This document shows positions 56,166-63,956 of a stretch of DNA of 64,000 bases, piece after piece. Below the pieces are notes generated by a model. It was not told the DNA's origin and ran no database searches. It saw only the letters and a list, made by a program, of their open reading frames with translations. The DNA lies in NCBI RefSeq assembly GCF_000315795.1, contig NZ_ANHY01000006.1, positions 341,111 to 405,110 on the forward strand, given 5' to 3'. The DNA is from Caenispirillum salinarum AK4 (GTDB lineage Bacteria; Pseudomonadota; Alphaproteobacteria; Rhodospirillales; Rhodospirillaceae). A program made the position numbers and the translations under genes. The first letter of the stretch is position 1, and each line of letters opens with the position of its first letter.

Positions 56166-57353
56166 TCAGCCGGTGGTGTCGTCCACCAGCACCCAATCAC
56201 CGTTACGGATTTCCAGCATGCGGAAAGCGTCCGGCGTCAGGCCGAGGTGATCGTTCTCCGAGAAGTTCACCTCGCCGGCGGTGCCCATGTAGCCCTTGGT
56301 GTTCTCCAGGGCGTCGCGCACGGCCTGCGGCTCGGAGGAACCGGCCGTCTTCATGGCGTCGACGATCAGCATCAGGCCGTCGTAGGCATGGCCGCCGAAG
56401 GTGGAGACGGACCCCTCGCCGTGCTTTTCCTCATAGGCGGCCTTGTAGCCGGTGACGACCGGCTTCTGCGGGTCGTCGTCGGACAGCTGCTCGGCCACCA
56501 GCAGGGCGGCGGCGGGCAGGCGCACGCCCTCGGCGGCGTCACCGGCCAGCTCGATGAACTTCTTCGACGCCACGCCATGCGACTGGTACAGCGGCGCGTC
56601 GATCTGAAGCTGGCGATAGTTCTTGGTCACGATGGCCGGACCCTGACCGAAGCCCGGATTCAGCACCGCCTGCACGCCCGGGGTGTTCTTGATGCTGGTC
56701 AGCTGGGCCGTCATGTCGGTGTCCTTGGGCCCATAGGTCTCGTCGGCCAGGATCTCGATGCCGTAGTCCGGCGCCACACCCTGACACTCCGCCTGCATGG
56801 ACTGGCCGAAGCCACCCGTGCCCGAGATCATGGCGATCTGGGTAAAGCCGCGCTTCTTCATGTCCTCGAAGATCTTTTCGCAGGCCATGGTGTCGGTGTG
56901 CGGCGTCTTGAAGGTCCACGCCTGCACCGGGTCGACGATCTTCTTGGAGCCGGCGAAGGAGATGAAGGGCACCTCGAAACGCTCCATCAGCGGCATCACC
57001 GCCAGGCTCTCGCCCGAGGTGGAGCCGCCGACGATGGCGTCCACTTCATCCTGCGCGATCAGGCGCTTGACGAAGGTCACCGCCTTGTTCGGGTCACCGC
57101 CGGTGTCGTAGTGCACCAGTTCCAGCGGCTGGCCGTTGACGCCGCCCTCGGCGTTGATTTTGTCGACGTACATCTGCAGCGTCTTCAGCTCGGGGTCGCC
57201 CAGAAAGGACGCCGGGCCGGTCACCGACAGAAACGTGCCGATCTTGATGGGCTCGTCGGCGGCCTGCGCGTTGCCGGGCAGCGAGGCCGCGGCGGCCACG
57301 CCCAGCGCGGCGACGGCAGCCATGAACGTGCGACGGGTATGCTTGAGGGTCAT
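56166..57353 (-). CDS. Branched-chain amino acid-type ABC transporter substrate-binding protein
   Basis: A 395-residue periplasmic binding protein of the LivJ/Peripla_BP_6 family. The leader MTLKHTRRTFMAAVAALG carries an RRTFM motif and could be a Tat signal; cleavage is likely near AQA-ADE. The body shows IKIGTFLSVTGPASFLGDPE, YDTGGDPNKAVTFVKRLI and TFGGHAYDGLMLI. GGGAGG lies upstream of the ATG. It heads the Liv operon. Similarity is closer to members that import aromatic acids or amides than to classical LivJ only by context (PaaA/PaaX genes next door), so substrate is undetermined. Confidence 0.88.
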   Translation of the reverse strand: MTLKHTRRTFMAAVAALGVAAAASLPGNAQAADEPIKIGTFLSVTGPASFLGDPELKTLQMYVDKINAEGGVNGQPLELVHYDTGGDPNKAVTFVKRLIAQDEVDAIVGGSTSGESLAVMPLMERFEVPFISFAGSKKIVDPVQAWTFKTPHTDTMACEKIFEDMKKRGFTQIAMISGTGGFGQSMQAECQGVAPDYGIEILADETYGPKDTDMTAQLTSIKNTPGVQAVLNPGFGQGPAIVTKNYRQLQIDAPLYQSHGVASKKFIELAGDAAEGVRLPAAALLVAEQLSDDDPQKPVVTGYKAAYEEKHGEGSVSTFGGHAYDGLMLIVDAMKTAGSSEPQAVRDALENTKGYMGTAGEVNFSENDHLGLTPDAFRMLEIRNGDWVLVDDTTG

Positions 57354-57554
57354 TCTGAAGTTACCTCCCTGGATCGTCGGGCTTTGTCTCCCCACACGGA
57401 GCAGGCGCCCGCCTTGTTGTTTCCTTATGGTTCCACCGAACGCTCTTTGGCGTCTTGTTGTGTATCGGAACCCGAAACCGTTTCATCTGCAACCATGAAC
57501 ACGTCACAGACGAGGATAAAACCCTTTTCTTAAGTCGGATACCGCGCGTCCGGC

Positions 57555-57968
57555 TTATGCGGCCGCGCGCGACAGCAGTGCATCCAGCGCCTCGCGGGCG
57601 TGCCCGAAGGTCTCCACCGCTTCCTCGTAGGCGTCGCGCGCCTCGGCGTAACGCTCCACCCCGTCGGTCTGAATGCCGCCGGAGAACAGTTGCACGTGCC
57701 GGCGCTCGCAGATCTCCAGATTGCGGTCGGCGATCAGGCGCACGGACATGTATTCGCGCGCCGCGGCGGCCTGTACCGGCGAGAGATCGCCATAGGCCGG
57801 GACGTGCCGGTCGGCGCGCTCGGCGAAATCGGGCCTCAGAAGCTCCCACATTTCCGCCCAGTCCTCACGCAGCTCACCGTCCTCGAGATGGCGGTAGCCG
57901 AACCTGGCCAGGACACTGCGGCCGTTGGAAAACAGCGGGTTGGGAAGCTCGGTGATGGTGGTCGGCAT
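57555..57968 (-). CDS. Hypothetical helical protein next to the PaaA-like gene
   Basis: A 137-residue soluble protein I do not recognise. It starts MPTTITELPNPLFSNGRSVL, is rich in Glu, Arg, Asp and Ala, and appears all-helical, with RYAEARDAYEEAVETFGHAR near the end. No signal peptide or Cys pair; one Cys (LEICERRH). It lies 159 bp after the PaaA-like gene on the same strand and about 200 bp before livJ, so it could be a small partner of the di-iron protein. It does not resemble PaaB, PaaC, PaaD or PaaE. A hairpin (57990-58007) sits just before its ribosome site. Confidence 0.65.
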   Translation of the reverse strand: MPTTITELPNPLFSNGRSVLARFGYRHLEDGELREDWAEMWELLRPDFAERADRHVPAYGDLSPVQAAAAREYMSVRLIADRNLEICERRHVQLFSGGIQTDGVERYAEARDAYEEAVETFGHAREALDALLSRAAA

Positions 57969-57989
57969 GACGTGGCGTCTCCGTCTTCC

Positions 57990-58007
57990 GGGGCATCGCT
58001 TTGCCCC
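57990..58007 (-). repeat. Hairpin in the leader of the 137-residue hypothetical gene
   Basis: GGGGCA (57990-57995) and TGCCCC (58002-58007) pair perfectly around TCGCTT, 22 bp before the ATG and close to its GGAG ribosome site. It could tune translation. Confidence 0.4.
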
Positions 58008-58127
58008 ATTTTACTTGCGGTTTCTTTTGCCCCTGACGGCGCACGGCCCCGGACCCGGCCAGGGTCGCGGAGCCGTGCCGCGTGATTGACCGCATCACGG
58101 AAGCGGCCTTCATCGCGTATCCGTGCG

Positions 58128-58949
58128 TCAGGCGGGGACAGCCTTGTCGGCGGGCGCCTCGCCGGCTTCGTAGCCCATGCGCATGTCGTAGTCGGGCTCG
58201 ACGCCCTGCGGCATCTCCAGCCCGCACTCCTTCAGGCGACCTTCCAGCAGTTCCAGGTATTCAGCCTGCAACTCCTCGGGCGTGCGCACCTTGATGCCCC
58301 AGTCGTAGTACTTCTGGAACATGGCCGATGCCTTCGCGCCCTGCGACGGACGGCCGTAGAAGCCCAGACCCACCTTCATGAACTTTTCGATCTTGGACTG
58401 GCAGATTTCGCGGGCCTTCTCGCCGCCGAACTCGATGTTGCGCTTGGTCGCCCAGACGCCGAAGGCCAGGTGGCCGTGCTCTTCCTTGTGGATGCGCACG
58501 TTCACACGCGCCCACGGCAGGTACGAGCATTCGCGGTACTGGCCCAGAAAGGCGACGGCGGCCGGCGTGACCACGGTCGAGAACAGGCCGACGTCGTACC
58601 AGTCCTCGAACCAGGTGGACCAGTTCTCCTTGCGGAAACCGTTGATGACGTTGACCTTCGCCGGGTCCGGGTTGTCCGGGTTGGTGACCAGCTCCTGCAG
58701 ACGGGAGTCGACGTCCACGCCCAGGTCCTGCATCAGGTTCCAGACATAATAGCCATGGCCCATCTCCTCCATGACCTTCTTGGACAGGCGATAGGCCTCT
58801 TCCGGGCGCGGCGCGAAGCGCATGTTTTCAGCCACGCGCTGGGCGCCGGCGTACTCGCTGTCGGCCTGAAAGGACATCAGGTTGAGCAGCAGGCTTTTGT
58901 ATTCTTCGGGTAGCTTGTCGCCCTTGTCGAAGGTCTTCCACTTCGGCAT
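58128..58949 (-). CDS. PaaA-like di-iron oxygenase subunit (phenylacetyl-CoA epoxidase catalytic family), orphan
   Basis: A 273-residue ferritin-like protein of the Paa_catabol family. Di-iron ligand motifs are visible: Glu in FQADSEYAGAQRV, the first E-x-x-H in MEEMGHGYYVWN, an acidic residue in FEDWYDVG and the second E-x-x-H in IHKEEHGHLAFG. E. coli PaaA is 309 residues and shares the GHG and LG spacing. The start is the ATG giving MPKWKTFDKG; a frame continuing to 59060 crosses the promoter region. PaaB, PaaC, PaaD and PaaE are absent here, which is unusual. A PaaX-family gene diverges from it. Substrate unknown, possibly another CoA ester. Confidence 0.78.
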   Translation of the reverse strand: MPKWKTFDKGDKLPEEYKSLLLNLMSFQADSEYAGAQRVAENMRFAPRPEEAYRLSKKVMEEMGHGYYVWNLMQDLGVDVDSRLQELVTNPDNPDPAKVNVINGFRKENWSTWFEDWYDVGLFSTVVTPAAVAFLGQYRECSYLPWARVNVRIHKEEHGHLAFGVWATKRNIEFGGEKAREICQSKIEKFMKVGLGFYGRPSQGAKASAMFQKYYDWGIKVRTPEELQAEYLELLEGRLKECGLEMPQGVEPDYDMRMGYEAGEAPADKAVPA

Positions 58950-59348
58950 GTCGTTCGTCTCCTCCTGGACGTGCCGCCCCTGCTGGCCTTTTGCGCGTCT
59001 TGTGTTTTGTTGCGCGCTTGACCCGGCGTTCAAAGTGACACAGAATTCCTCTGTGCCCATGATCGTAGTGTAACGCTTTTCAGCTTGTCAAACGGAATTC
59101 GCGACAGGGTGTGCGATGAGCGAACGATGGCCCCAGCCCGCGGCAATGCCGCACTTCCAGGCCTTCCGGACGGCGCCGGCGGTCGTGCCGGACCATGACG
59201 GGAGCATTACAATTCCCGCCGCAAAGTGCGGCAATTCGTGCTATATCCGGATCAGCGGCCGCCGGGGGCGCGGCGCCTGCGCTTGACGGAGGCGCCGGCG
59301 ACGCCGACCCTCTCCGCCGGAAAAGACAAGAAAAGGGGCCCCGAGGGA
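58950..59348. other. Divergent intergenic region between PaaA-like and PaaX-like genes
   Basis: About 400 bp without a credible gene. It holds a minus-strand -35 candidate (TTGACA, complement at 59086-59091), the inverted repeat CACAGA-N5-TCTGTG (59039-59055), a small GCGGCAATGCCGC palindrome near 59140 and CCGCA-AAG-TGCGG (59219-59231). The side near the PaaX-like gene is GC-rich with no clear promoter. Confidence 0.6.
59039..59055. promoter_or_regulatory. Candidate operator upstream of the PaaA-like gene
   Basis: CACAGA-ATTCC-TCTGTG is a perfect 6-bp-armed inverted repeat, placed about 30-50 bp downstream of the TTGACA box on the transcribed strand, where a repressor could block initiation. 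The divergent PaaX-like protein is the obvious candidate binder. It does not match the published E. coli PaaX site. Confidence 0.4.
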
Positions 59349-60317
59349 ATGCAGAGGCAAAAGCGCATCGATGATCTGATCGCCGGGCTGCTGGACAGCA
59401 TACCGATCCGCGCGAAATCGCTCATCGTCACCGTCTACGGCGACGCCATCCTGCCGCACGGTGGCAGCGTGTGGCTCGGCAGCCTGATCAACCTGCTGGA
59501 GCCCTTCGGGCAGTCAGAGCGCATGGTGCGCACCGCCGTCTTCCGGCTGACCAAGGACGACTGGCTGGAGGCCACTCAGATCGGCCGCCGCAGCTATTAT
59601 GCCGTCACCGATTCCGGCCGCGTGCGCTTCGATGCCGCCCACCGCCGCATCTACGCCGCCCCCAACATGCCGTGGAACGGCGAGTGGGTCCTGGTCCACA
59701 CCAACTGCTGCGGCCTGGAGCCCGACCCCCGCGAGAGCCTGCGCCGCGACTTGGCGTGGCAGGGATTCGGGCAACTGGCGCCCCACGTTCTGGCGCATCC
59801 CGCGCCGGACGAGGAAGCCCTGCACCTTTCCCTGCGCGAGCACGACGCCATGGACAAGGTGGTCATCCTGCGCGCCGGCGCCGACCGCCTGACCGCCCCC
59901 GGCAGCCTGAAGATGCTGGTGCGGGCCTGCTGGGACCTGGACCAGCTTCAAACCGACTATGAAGGCTTCCTCGAGCGGTTCCGCCCTGTCTGGCGGGCCA
60001 TGGACGACAACGGCGTGCCCGACGGCACCGCCAGCTTCACCATCCGCACGCTGCTCATCCACGACTACCGCCGCATCCTGCTGCGCGACCCCATGCTGCC
60101 GGAAGAGGTGCTGCCGCCCAACTGGCCGGGCGCGGCGGCGCGCCTTCTGTGCCGCAACATCTATCGCGCGGTGCAGGGGCCGGCGGAGCAGCACCTGATG
60201 CAGACGCTTGAAACGGCCGACGGCCCGCTGCCCGGCGCCCTGCCCTATTTCTATGACCGCTTCGGCGGCCTGATGGATGGCACCGAAAGCCGTGCCTTCT
60301 CGGCCGTCATGACCTGA
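59349..60317 (+). CDS. PaaX-family transcriptional regulator
   Basis: A 322-residue repressor of the PaaX family. The N-terminal winged helix (about residues 15-95) contains LIVTVYGDAILPHGGSVWLG and ERMVRTAVFRLTKDDWLEA; the middle and C-terminal parts include WNGEWVLVHTN and the late helical region IHDYRRILLRDPMLPEEVLPPNWPGAAAR. In E. coli PaaX senses phenylacetyl-CoA and represses paa genes. It diverges from the PaaA-like gene. Its ligand here need not be phenylacetyl-CoA, since the rest of the paa pathway is missing. Confidence 0.92.
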   Translation: MQRQKRIDDLIAGLLDSIPIRAKSLIVTVYGDAILPHGGSVWLGSLINLLEPFGQSERMVRTAVFRLTKDDWLEATQIGRRSYYAVTDSGRVRFDAAHRRIYAAPNMPWNGEWVLVHTNCCGLEPDPRESLRRDLAWQGFGQLAPHVLAHPAPDEEALHLSLREHDAMDKVVILRAGADRLTAPGSLKMLVRACWDLDQLQTDYEGFLERFRPVWRAMDDNGVPDGTASFTIRTLLIHDYRRILLRDPMLPEEVLPPNWPGAAARLLCRNIYRAVQGPAEQHLMQTLETADGPLPGALPYFYDRFGGLMDGTESRAFSAVMT

Positions 60318-60406
60318 TACCGCTCCGCCCCTGCTGGCGCGGACGGCTGTAACGATCGATCGAAGGCGCACCGCAATAAAGCGCCGCGATAACAGGGAGA
60401 TGTTCC

Positions 60407-61759
60407 ATGTCCGCATCCTCCACCGCGCCCGAGGTGCGTCCGGCCGCGAGTGTCTGCGTTGTCGGCAGCGGGCCGTCGGGTCTGTATGCCGTCGACGCCG
60501 TCGCGCGCAAACGGCCCGATGCCGCCATCGACGTGATCGACCGCCTGCCCACGCCTTTCGGCCTGGTTCGCGCCGGCGTCGCGCCCGACCACCTGGGCAC
60601 CAAGAACATCGTCCGTCAGTTCGACCGCGCTCTCTCCCGCCCCGGCGTGCGGTTCCTGGGCAACGTGACCGTCGGCCGCGACGTCTCGCTGGACGAGTTG
60701 AAGGCCGGCTACGACGCGGTCATCCTGGCCGTCGGCGCGCCCGTCGACCGGCCTCTTGGCGTGGCGGGCGAGGACCTGGCGGCGGTTTACGGCTCCGGCG
60801 CCTTCGTCGGCTGGTACAACGGCCATCCCGACCACGCAGCGCTGGAACCGCGGCTGCCCGGCCCCTCCGTGGCGGTGGTGGGGAACGGCAACGTGGCGCT
60901 CGACATCGCCCGCATCCTGGCGAAGACGCCCAAGGAAATGGCCGAGTCCGACATCTGCGCCCACGCCGCCAAGGTCATCGAAGCCGCGCCCATCACCGAC
61001 ATCCACGTCATCGGCCGGCGCGGCCCGGTCGAGGCCTCCTTCACCTCCGCCGAACTGGGCGAACTGGGGCACCTCTCCCGCGCGCGTCCGGTGGTGGACG
61101 CCACCGTGCTCGACGGCCTGACGACGGAGTCGGAAGACGACCCGCGCGCCCGCAAGGTCAAGGACAAGAACCTGGAAATCCTGCGCGCCTTCGCCGCCCG
61201 CCCCGACGCCGGCGAGCCGGTGCGCATCCACCTCCATTTCCACGCCGCCCCGCGCGAAGTACTGAACGACGGCTCCGGCGCCGCGGGCGGCCTGCGACTG
61301 GAGCGCACACGGGTAGAGAACGGCCGCGCCGTCGGCACCGGAGAGACGTTCGATCTGCCCGCCACGACAGCGGTGACGGCCATCGGCTACCGCTGCGCCG
61401 CCGTCCCCGGCCTGCGCATGGACGAAAACCGGGGCATCGTCGCCAACGACGACGGCCGCGTGGAGCCGGGGGTCTATGTGACAGGCTGGGCACGCCGAGG
61501 CCCGTCAGGCGTCATCCCCACCAACCGCACCGACGCCATGGCCGTCGCCGGTCACGTGCTGGCGGACCTGGAGGAGGTGGAGTCGGCCAAACCCGGCCCG
61601 GCGGCACTGGATACCCTGCTGGCCGAGCGCGGCGCCCGGCCGGTGTGCTACGACGACTGGAAGCGGATCGATGCCGCCGAGGTGGCACGGGCGGCGCAGG
61701 GTCGGCCGCGGGAGAAGTTCGTGCGGGTGGAGGAGATGCTGGCGGCTTTGGACGGCTAG
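60407..61759 (+). CDS. Ferredoxin-NADP reductase, adrenodoxin-reductase (FprA) type
   Basis: A 450-residue FAD/NADPH enzyme with the FAD motif VVGSGPSGLYAVDAV, the hallmark YGLVRAGVAPDH-like segment (PFGLVRAGVAPDHLGTKNIV), the NADP motif VVGNGNVALDIARIL and GWARRGPSGVIPTNR near the C-terminus. It moves electrons between NADPH and ferredoxin. ACAGGGAGATG precedes the ATG. It follows the PaaX-like gene by 89 bp and could supply electrons to the neighbouring di-iron protein, which lacks a PaaE reductase; that link is inference. Confidence 0.9.
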   Translation: MSASSTAPEVRPAASVCVVGSGPSGLYAVDAVARKRPDAAIDVIDRLPTPFGLVRAGVAPDHLGTKNIVRQFDRALSRPGVRFLGNVTVGRDVSLDELKAGYDAVILAVGAPVDRPLGVAGEDLAAVYGSGAFVGWYNGHPDHAALEPRLPGPSVAVVGNGNVALDIARILAKTPKEMAESDICAHAAKVIEAAPITDIHVIGRRGPVEASFTSAELGELGHLSRARPVVDATVLDGLTTESEDDPRARKVKDKNLEILRAFAARPDAGEPVRIHLHFHAAPREVLNDGSGAAGGLRLERTRVENGRAVGTGETFDLPATTAVTAIGYRCAAVPGLRMDENRGIVANDDGRVEPGVYVTGWARRGPSGVIPTNRTDAMAVAGHVLADLEEVESAKPGPAALDTLLAERGARPVCYDDWKRIDAAEVARAAQGRPREKFVRVEEMLAALDG

Positions 61760-61801
61760 TTTCGGCTGACGCCGAACGGGCTGCCGCCCGTACCCGCTTA
61801 T

Positions 61802-61825
61802 CGTGAGGGCCGGCGGGCCCTCACG
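61802..61825 (+). terminator. Stem-loop terminator after the ferredoxin-NADP reductase gene
   Basis: A perfect 10-bp stem (CGTGAGGGCC and its complement, 61802-61825) with loop GGCG is followed by a pyrimidine-rich tail (CTCCCGATTTCCTTT). It lies about 43 bp after the stop. Confidence 0.65.
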
Positions 61826-61898
61826 CTCCCGATTTCCTTTGCCAGATCAATACCATCCGGGTAGTAACCTCCAACGGGTCATTCCAATGGAGGGGACG

Positions 61899-62561
61899 AT
61901 GAATCGGGGCTTCAGACGAGCCGCCATTGCCTGCCTGTGCGCTGTAACGGCAGCGGCCTGCACCCAACCGGGCGATGCGCCTCCGGTGCCGGACCTTTCG
62001 ATCCCGTCCGCTATGGAGGCCGGGCACCCACCGCTGGCGGTCGAATTCCGACCCCGTCATGCGGCCACTTTCCAGAACAAGGCCGACCCTGCCACGGCGC
62101 ACAGGGCCCAGCTTCAGGCATCGTACCCAGAGGATCGGAGCACCGCTTCGCTGAACCGGGTGCTGATGGAAACACTGACCGGCACGAGCCTTGTCCTGCG
62201 GGGCGGTTCTTCCACGGAAATCCTGTTCCTCTCGCCGGACGGCCGCGCGGGCGTGGTCACCGAGGGCCGAGGCTGGAAACAGATGGGGGCCGCCGAACAG
62301 TGGTACGTAAACGCGGCCAATGACCTCTGCATCCGCGACCGCTACATGGTCCACCTCGACAACAAATTTGGCGGCACGCCGCGCACCTTCCATCAGGCCG
62401 GCTGGTGCCTGGAGATCGCCGAGATCAGCGACGGCGCCGTCTACATCGCCTGGGGCGACCGCATATACTACCGCGGCAAGGCGTTTCAGGGCGACATCCT
62501 GAACATGGCCGCCCGCGAGGAAAAATTGAGACGCTATTACAATTACTGGGACACCCACTAA
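61899..62561 (+). CDS. Hypothetical lipoprotein
   Basis: A 220-residue protein with a lipoprotein signal: MNRGFRRAAIACLCAVTAAAC, lipobox TAAAC with the lipidated Cys near residue 21. The rest is soluble and of unknown fold; GWKQMGAAEQWYVNAANDLC and WGDRIYYRGKAFQGDILN are the most distinctive stretches, with several Trp/Tyr and two Cys that might pair. TGGAGGGGACG directly precedes the ATG at 61899, which decides against an ATG four codons earlier. No neighbour suggests a role. Confidence 0.7.
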   Translation: MNRGFRRAAIACLCAVTAAACTQPGDAPPVPDLSIPSAMEAGHPPLAVEFRPRHAATFQNKADPATAHRAQLQASYPEDRSTASLNRVLMETLTGTSLVLRGGSSTEILFLSPDGRAGVVTEGRGWKQMGAAEQWYVNAANDLCIRDRYMVHLDNKFGGTPRTFHQAGWCLEIAEISDGAVYIAWGDRIYYRGKAFQGDILNMAAREEKLRRYYNYWDTH

Positions 62562-62572
62562 ACGCGGGGAGC

Positions 62573-62599
62573 GCGAGGGGCCCGCGTCGGGTCCCTCGC
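62573..62599. terminator. Hairpin between convergent lipoprotein and hemerythrin genes
   Basis: GCGAGGGGCCC (62573-62583) pairs with GGGTCCCTCGC (62589-62599), one G-T wobble, loop GCGTC. No T-run follows, so termination efficiency is uncertain. Confidence 0.5.
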
Positions 62600-62627
62600 A
62601 TCCGCAGGCCCGTCCGTCAGCGCAGCG

Positions 62628-63194
62628 TCAGTCCCCGATCCCGTACGGCGCCGGGGCCTCGCTGACGAGCTTGCTGTACATGCCGCGCACCTCTGCCCGG
62701 GCGCCGGGTCCGAAGATGGGGTCGTCGTTGTCGCGGAAGGCGGCGTCGATGGGGGCCCAGTCCTCGGCCGTCAGGCAGCGCTGGGCCATGGGCATGACGA
62801 TGCCCTCTTCCTTCTGCATGTGCTTCATCTGGAAGCGCAGGTACTGCTGCACCTGCTCCTCGAAGGCGGCCTTGGCGCCGGCTGTTTCCTCGGCGTCCCA
62901 GCGGTCGAGGGCGGCCTTCAGGGTTGTCAGGCTGACCGGACAGTTGTCGTGCTCCGCCTCCAGTTCCTCGAGGATCGCCTCGGCGGCCGGGTCGCGGGCG
63001 CGGAGGGCCTTGAAGAGGAACAGGTCCTCCTTGGGGTGGTGGTAGCGGTCGGTGAAGGTTTCGATGTATTCGATGATGTGGCGCAGAAAGGCCCGGTCCG
63101 GGTCCTTCTGTTCGCGCACCATCTGGTCCATCAGGTGGACGACGCGGAACAGGTTGCGGTGTTCCTGCTTGATGATCCGAAGCGCTTCACTCAT
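62628..63194 (-). CDS. Hemerythrin-domain protein
   Basis: A 188-residue four-helix protein with iron ligands spaced as in bacterial hemerythrins: His in KQEHRNLFRVVH, DRYHHPKEDLF, EELEAEHDNCP and FQMKHMQKEEGIVMP. It may bind oxygen or nitric oxide, or act in iron-sulfur repair as YtfE-like proteins do. GGGAGGATGGGGTC precedes the ATG at 63194. It stands alone, downstream of maiA on the same strand with about 107 bp between. Precise role unknown. Confidence 0.88.
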   Translation of the reverse strand: MSEALRIIKQEHRNLFRVVHLMDQMVREQKDPDRAFLRHIIEYIETFTDRYHHPKEDLFLFKALRARDPAAEAILEELEAEHDNCPVSLTTLKAALDRWDAEETAGAKAAFEEQVQQYLRFQMKHMQKEEGIVMPMAQRCLTAEDWAPIDAAFRDNDDPIFGPGARAEVRGMYSKLVSEAPAPYGIGD

Positions 63195-63301
63195 GACCCC
63201 ATCCTCCCGCACGGCAGCGACGATGGCGCCATGCGTGTCAGTTTTTCGTTGTTTGGCTAAAAAACCGTATCACGACATGACGCCCTTCGCCAGTGCCTCG
63301 A

Positions 63302-63952
63302 TTACGTGTCCGCGTCGGGTTGTGCTTCCGGTGCGGCGGCCGCGAAGGCATCCAGGCCCCGGCAGTGGGCGTCGATGCGCACCAGTGTCGGATACGGCTC
63401 CAGGTCCACGTTGAAGCGCCGGGCGTTGTACATCTGCGGCACCAGGCAGAGGTCGGCGAGCGTGGGTGTGGAGCCGTGGACACAGTCTCCCGTGTCCGGA
63501 TGCCCTGCCACCATGGCCTCCAGCGCCGTCAGCCCCTGCACGGTCCAGTGCCGGTACCATTCCAGCTTGGCGTCCTCCGACAGACCAAGATGACCGGTGA
63601 GGTGCTTGAGCACCCGCAGGTTCGTCAGCGGGTGGATTTCGCAGGAGATCGCCAGCGCGAACGCCCGCACCCGCGCCCGGCCGGCGGCATCGGTCGGCAG
63701 AAGCGGCGGGTGGGGGTGGACTTCGTCCAGGTATTCGCAGATGGCGAGCGACTGAGTCAGCGCGCGGCCGTCGTCCTCCACCAGTGTCGGCACGCCGGCC
63801 TGGGGGTTCAGCGCGGTATAGGCGGGCTGCTTCTGCTCTCCGCCGTCGCGCACAAGGTGAACGGGCACCTGCTCGGCGCTCAGGCCCTTGAGGTTGAGCG
63901 CGATGCGCACGCGGTAGCTGGTGGACGACCGCCAGTAGGTGTAGAGCCGCAT
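63302..63952 (-). CDS. maiA: Maleylacetoacetate/maleylpyruvate isomerase (zeta-class GST)
   Basis: A 216-residue glutathione S-transferase of the zeta class. The N-terminal YTYWRSSTSYRVRIALNLKG contains the SSxSYRVRIAL catalytic signature of maleylacetoacetate isomerases, and NPQAGVPTLVEDDG and TQSLAICEYLDE are the glutathione-binding parts. It would isomerise the ring-cleavage product in tyrosine/homogentisate or gentisate degradation. It starts 4 bp after the end of the gene cut by the right window edge. Confidence 0.9.
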   Translation of the reverse strand: MRLYTYWRSSTSYRVRIALNLKGLSAEQVPVHLVRDGGEQKQPAYTALNPQAGVPTLVEDDGRALTQSLAICEYLDEVHPHPPLLPTDAAGRARVRAFALAISCEIHPLTNLRVLKHLTGHLGLSEDAKLEWYRHWTVQGLTALEAMVAGHPDTGDCVHGSTPTLADLCLVPQMYNARRFNVDLEPYPTLVRIDAHCRGLDAFAAAAPEAQPDADT

Positions 63953-63956
63953 GGCG

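Noticed and set aside
57555..57968. Identity as PaaB, PaaC or BoxA
   Set aside because: Length and sequence do not match the short PaaB, the ferritin-like PaaC, or a flavin/iron-sulfur BoxA.
58950..59060. N-terminal extension of the PaaA-like protein
   Set aside because: It would cross the putative promoter and operator and adds sequence with no family similarity; the ATG at 58949 starts the conserved part.
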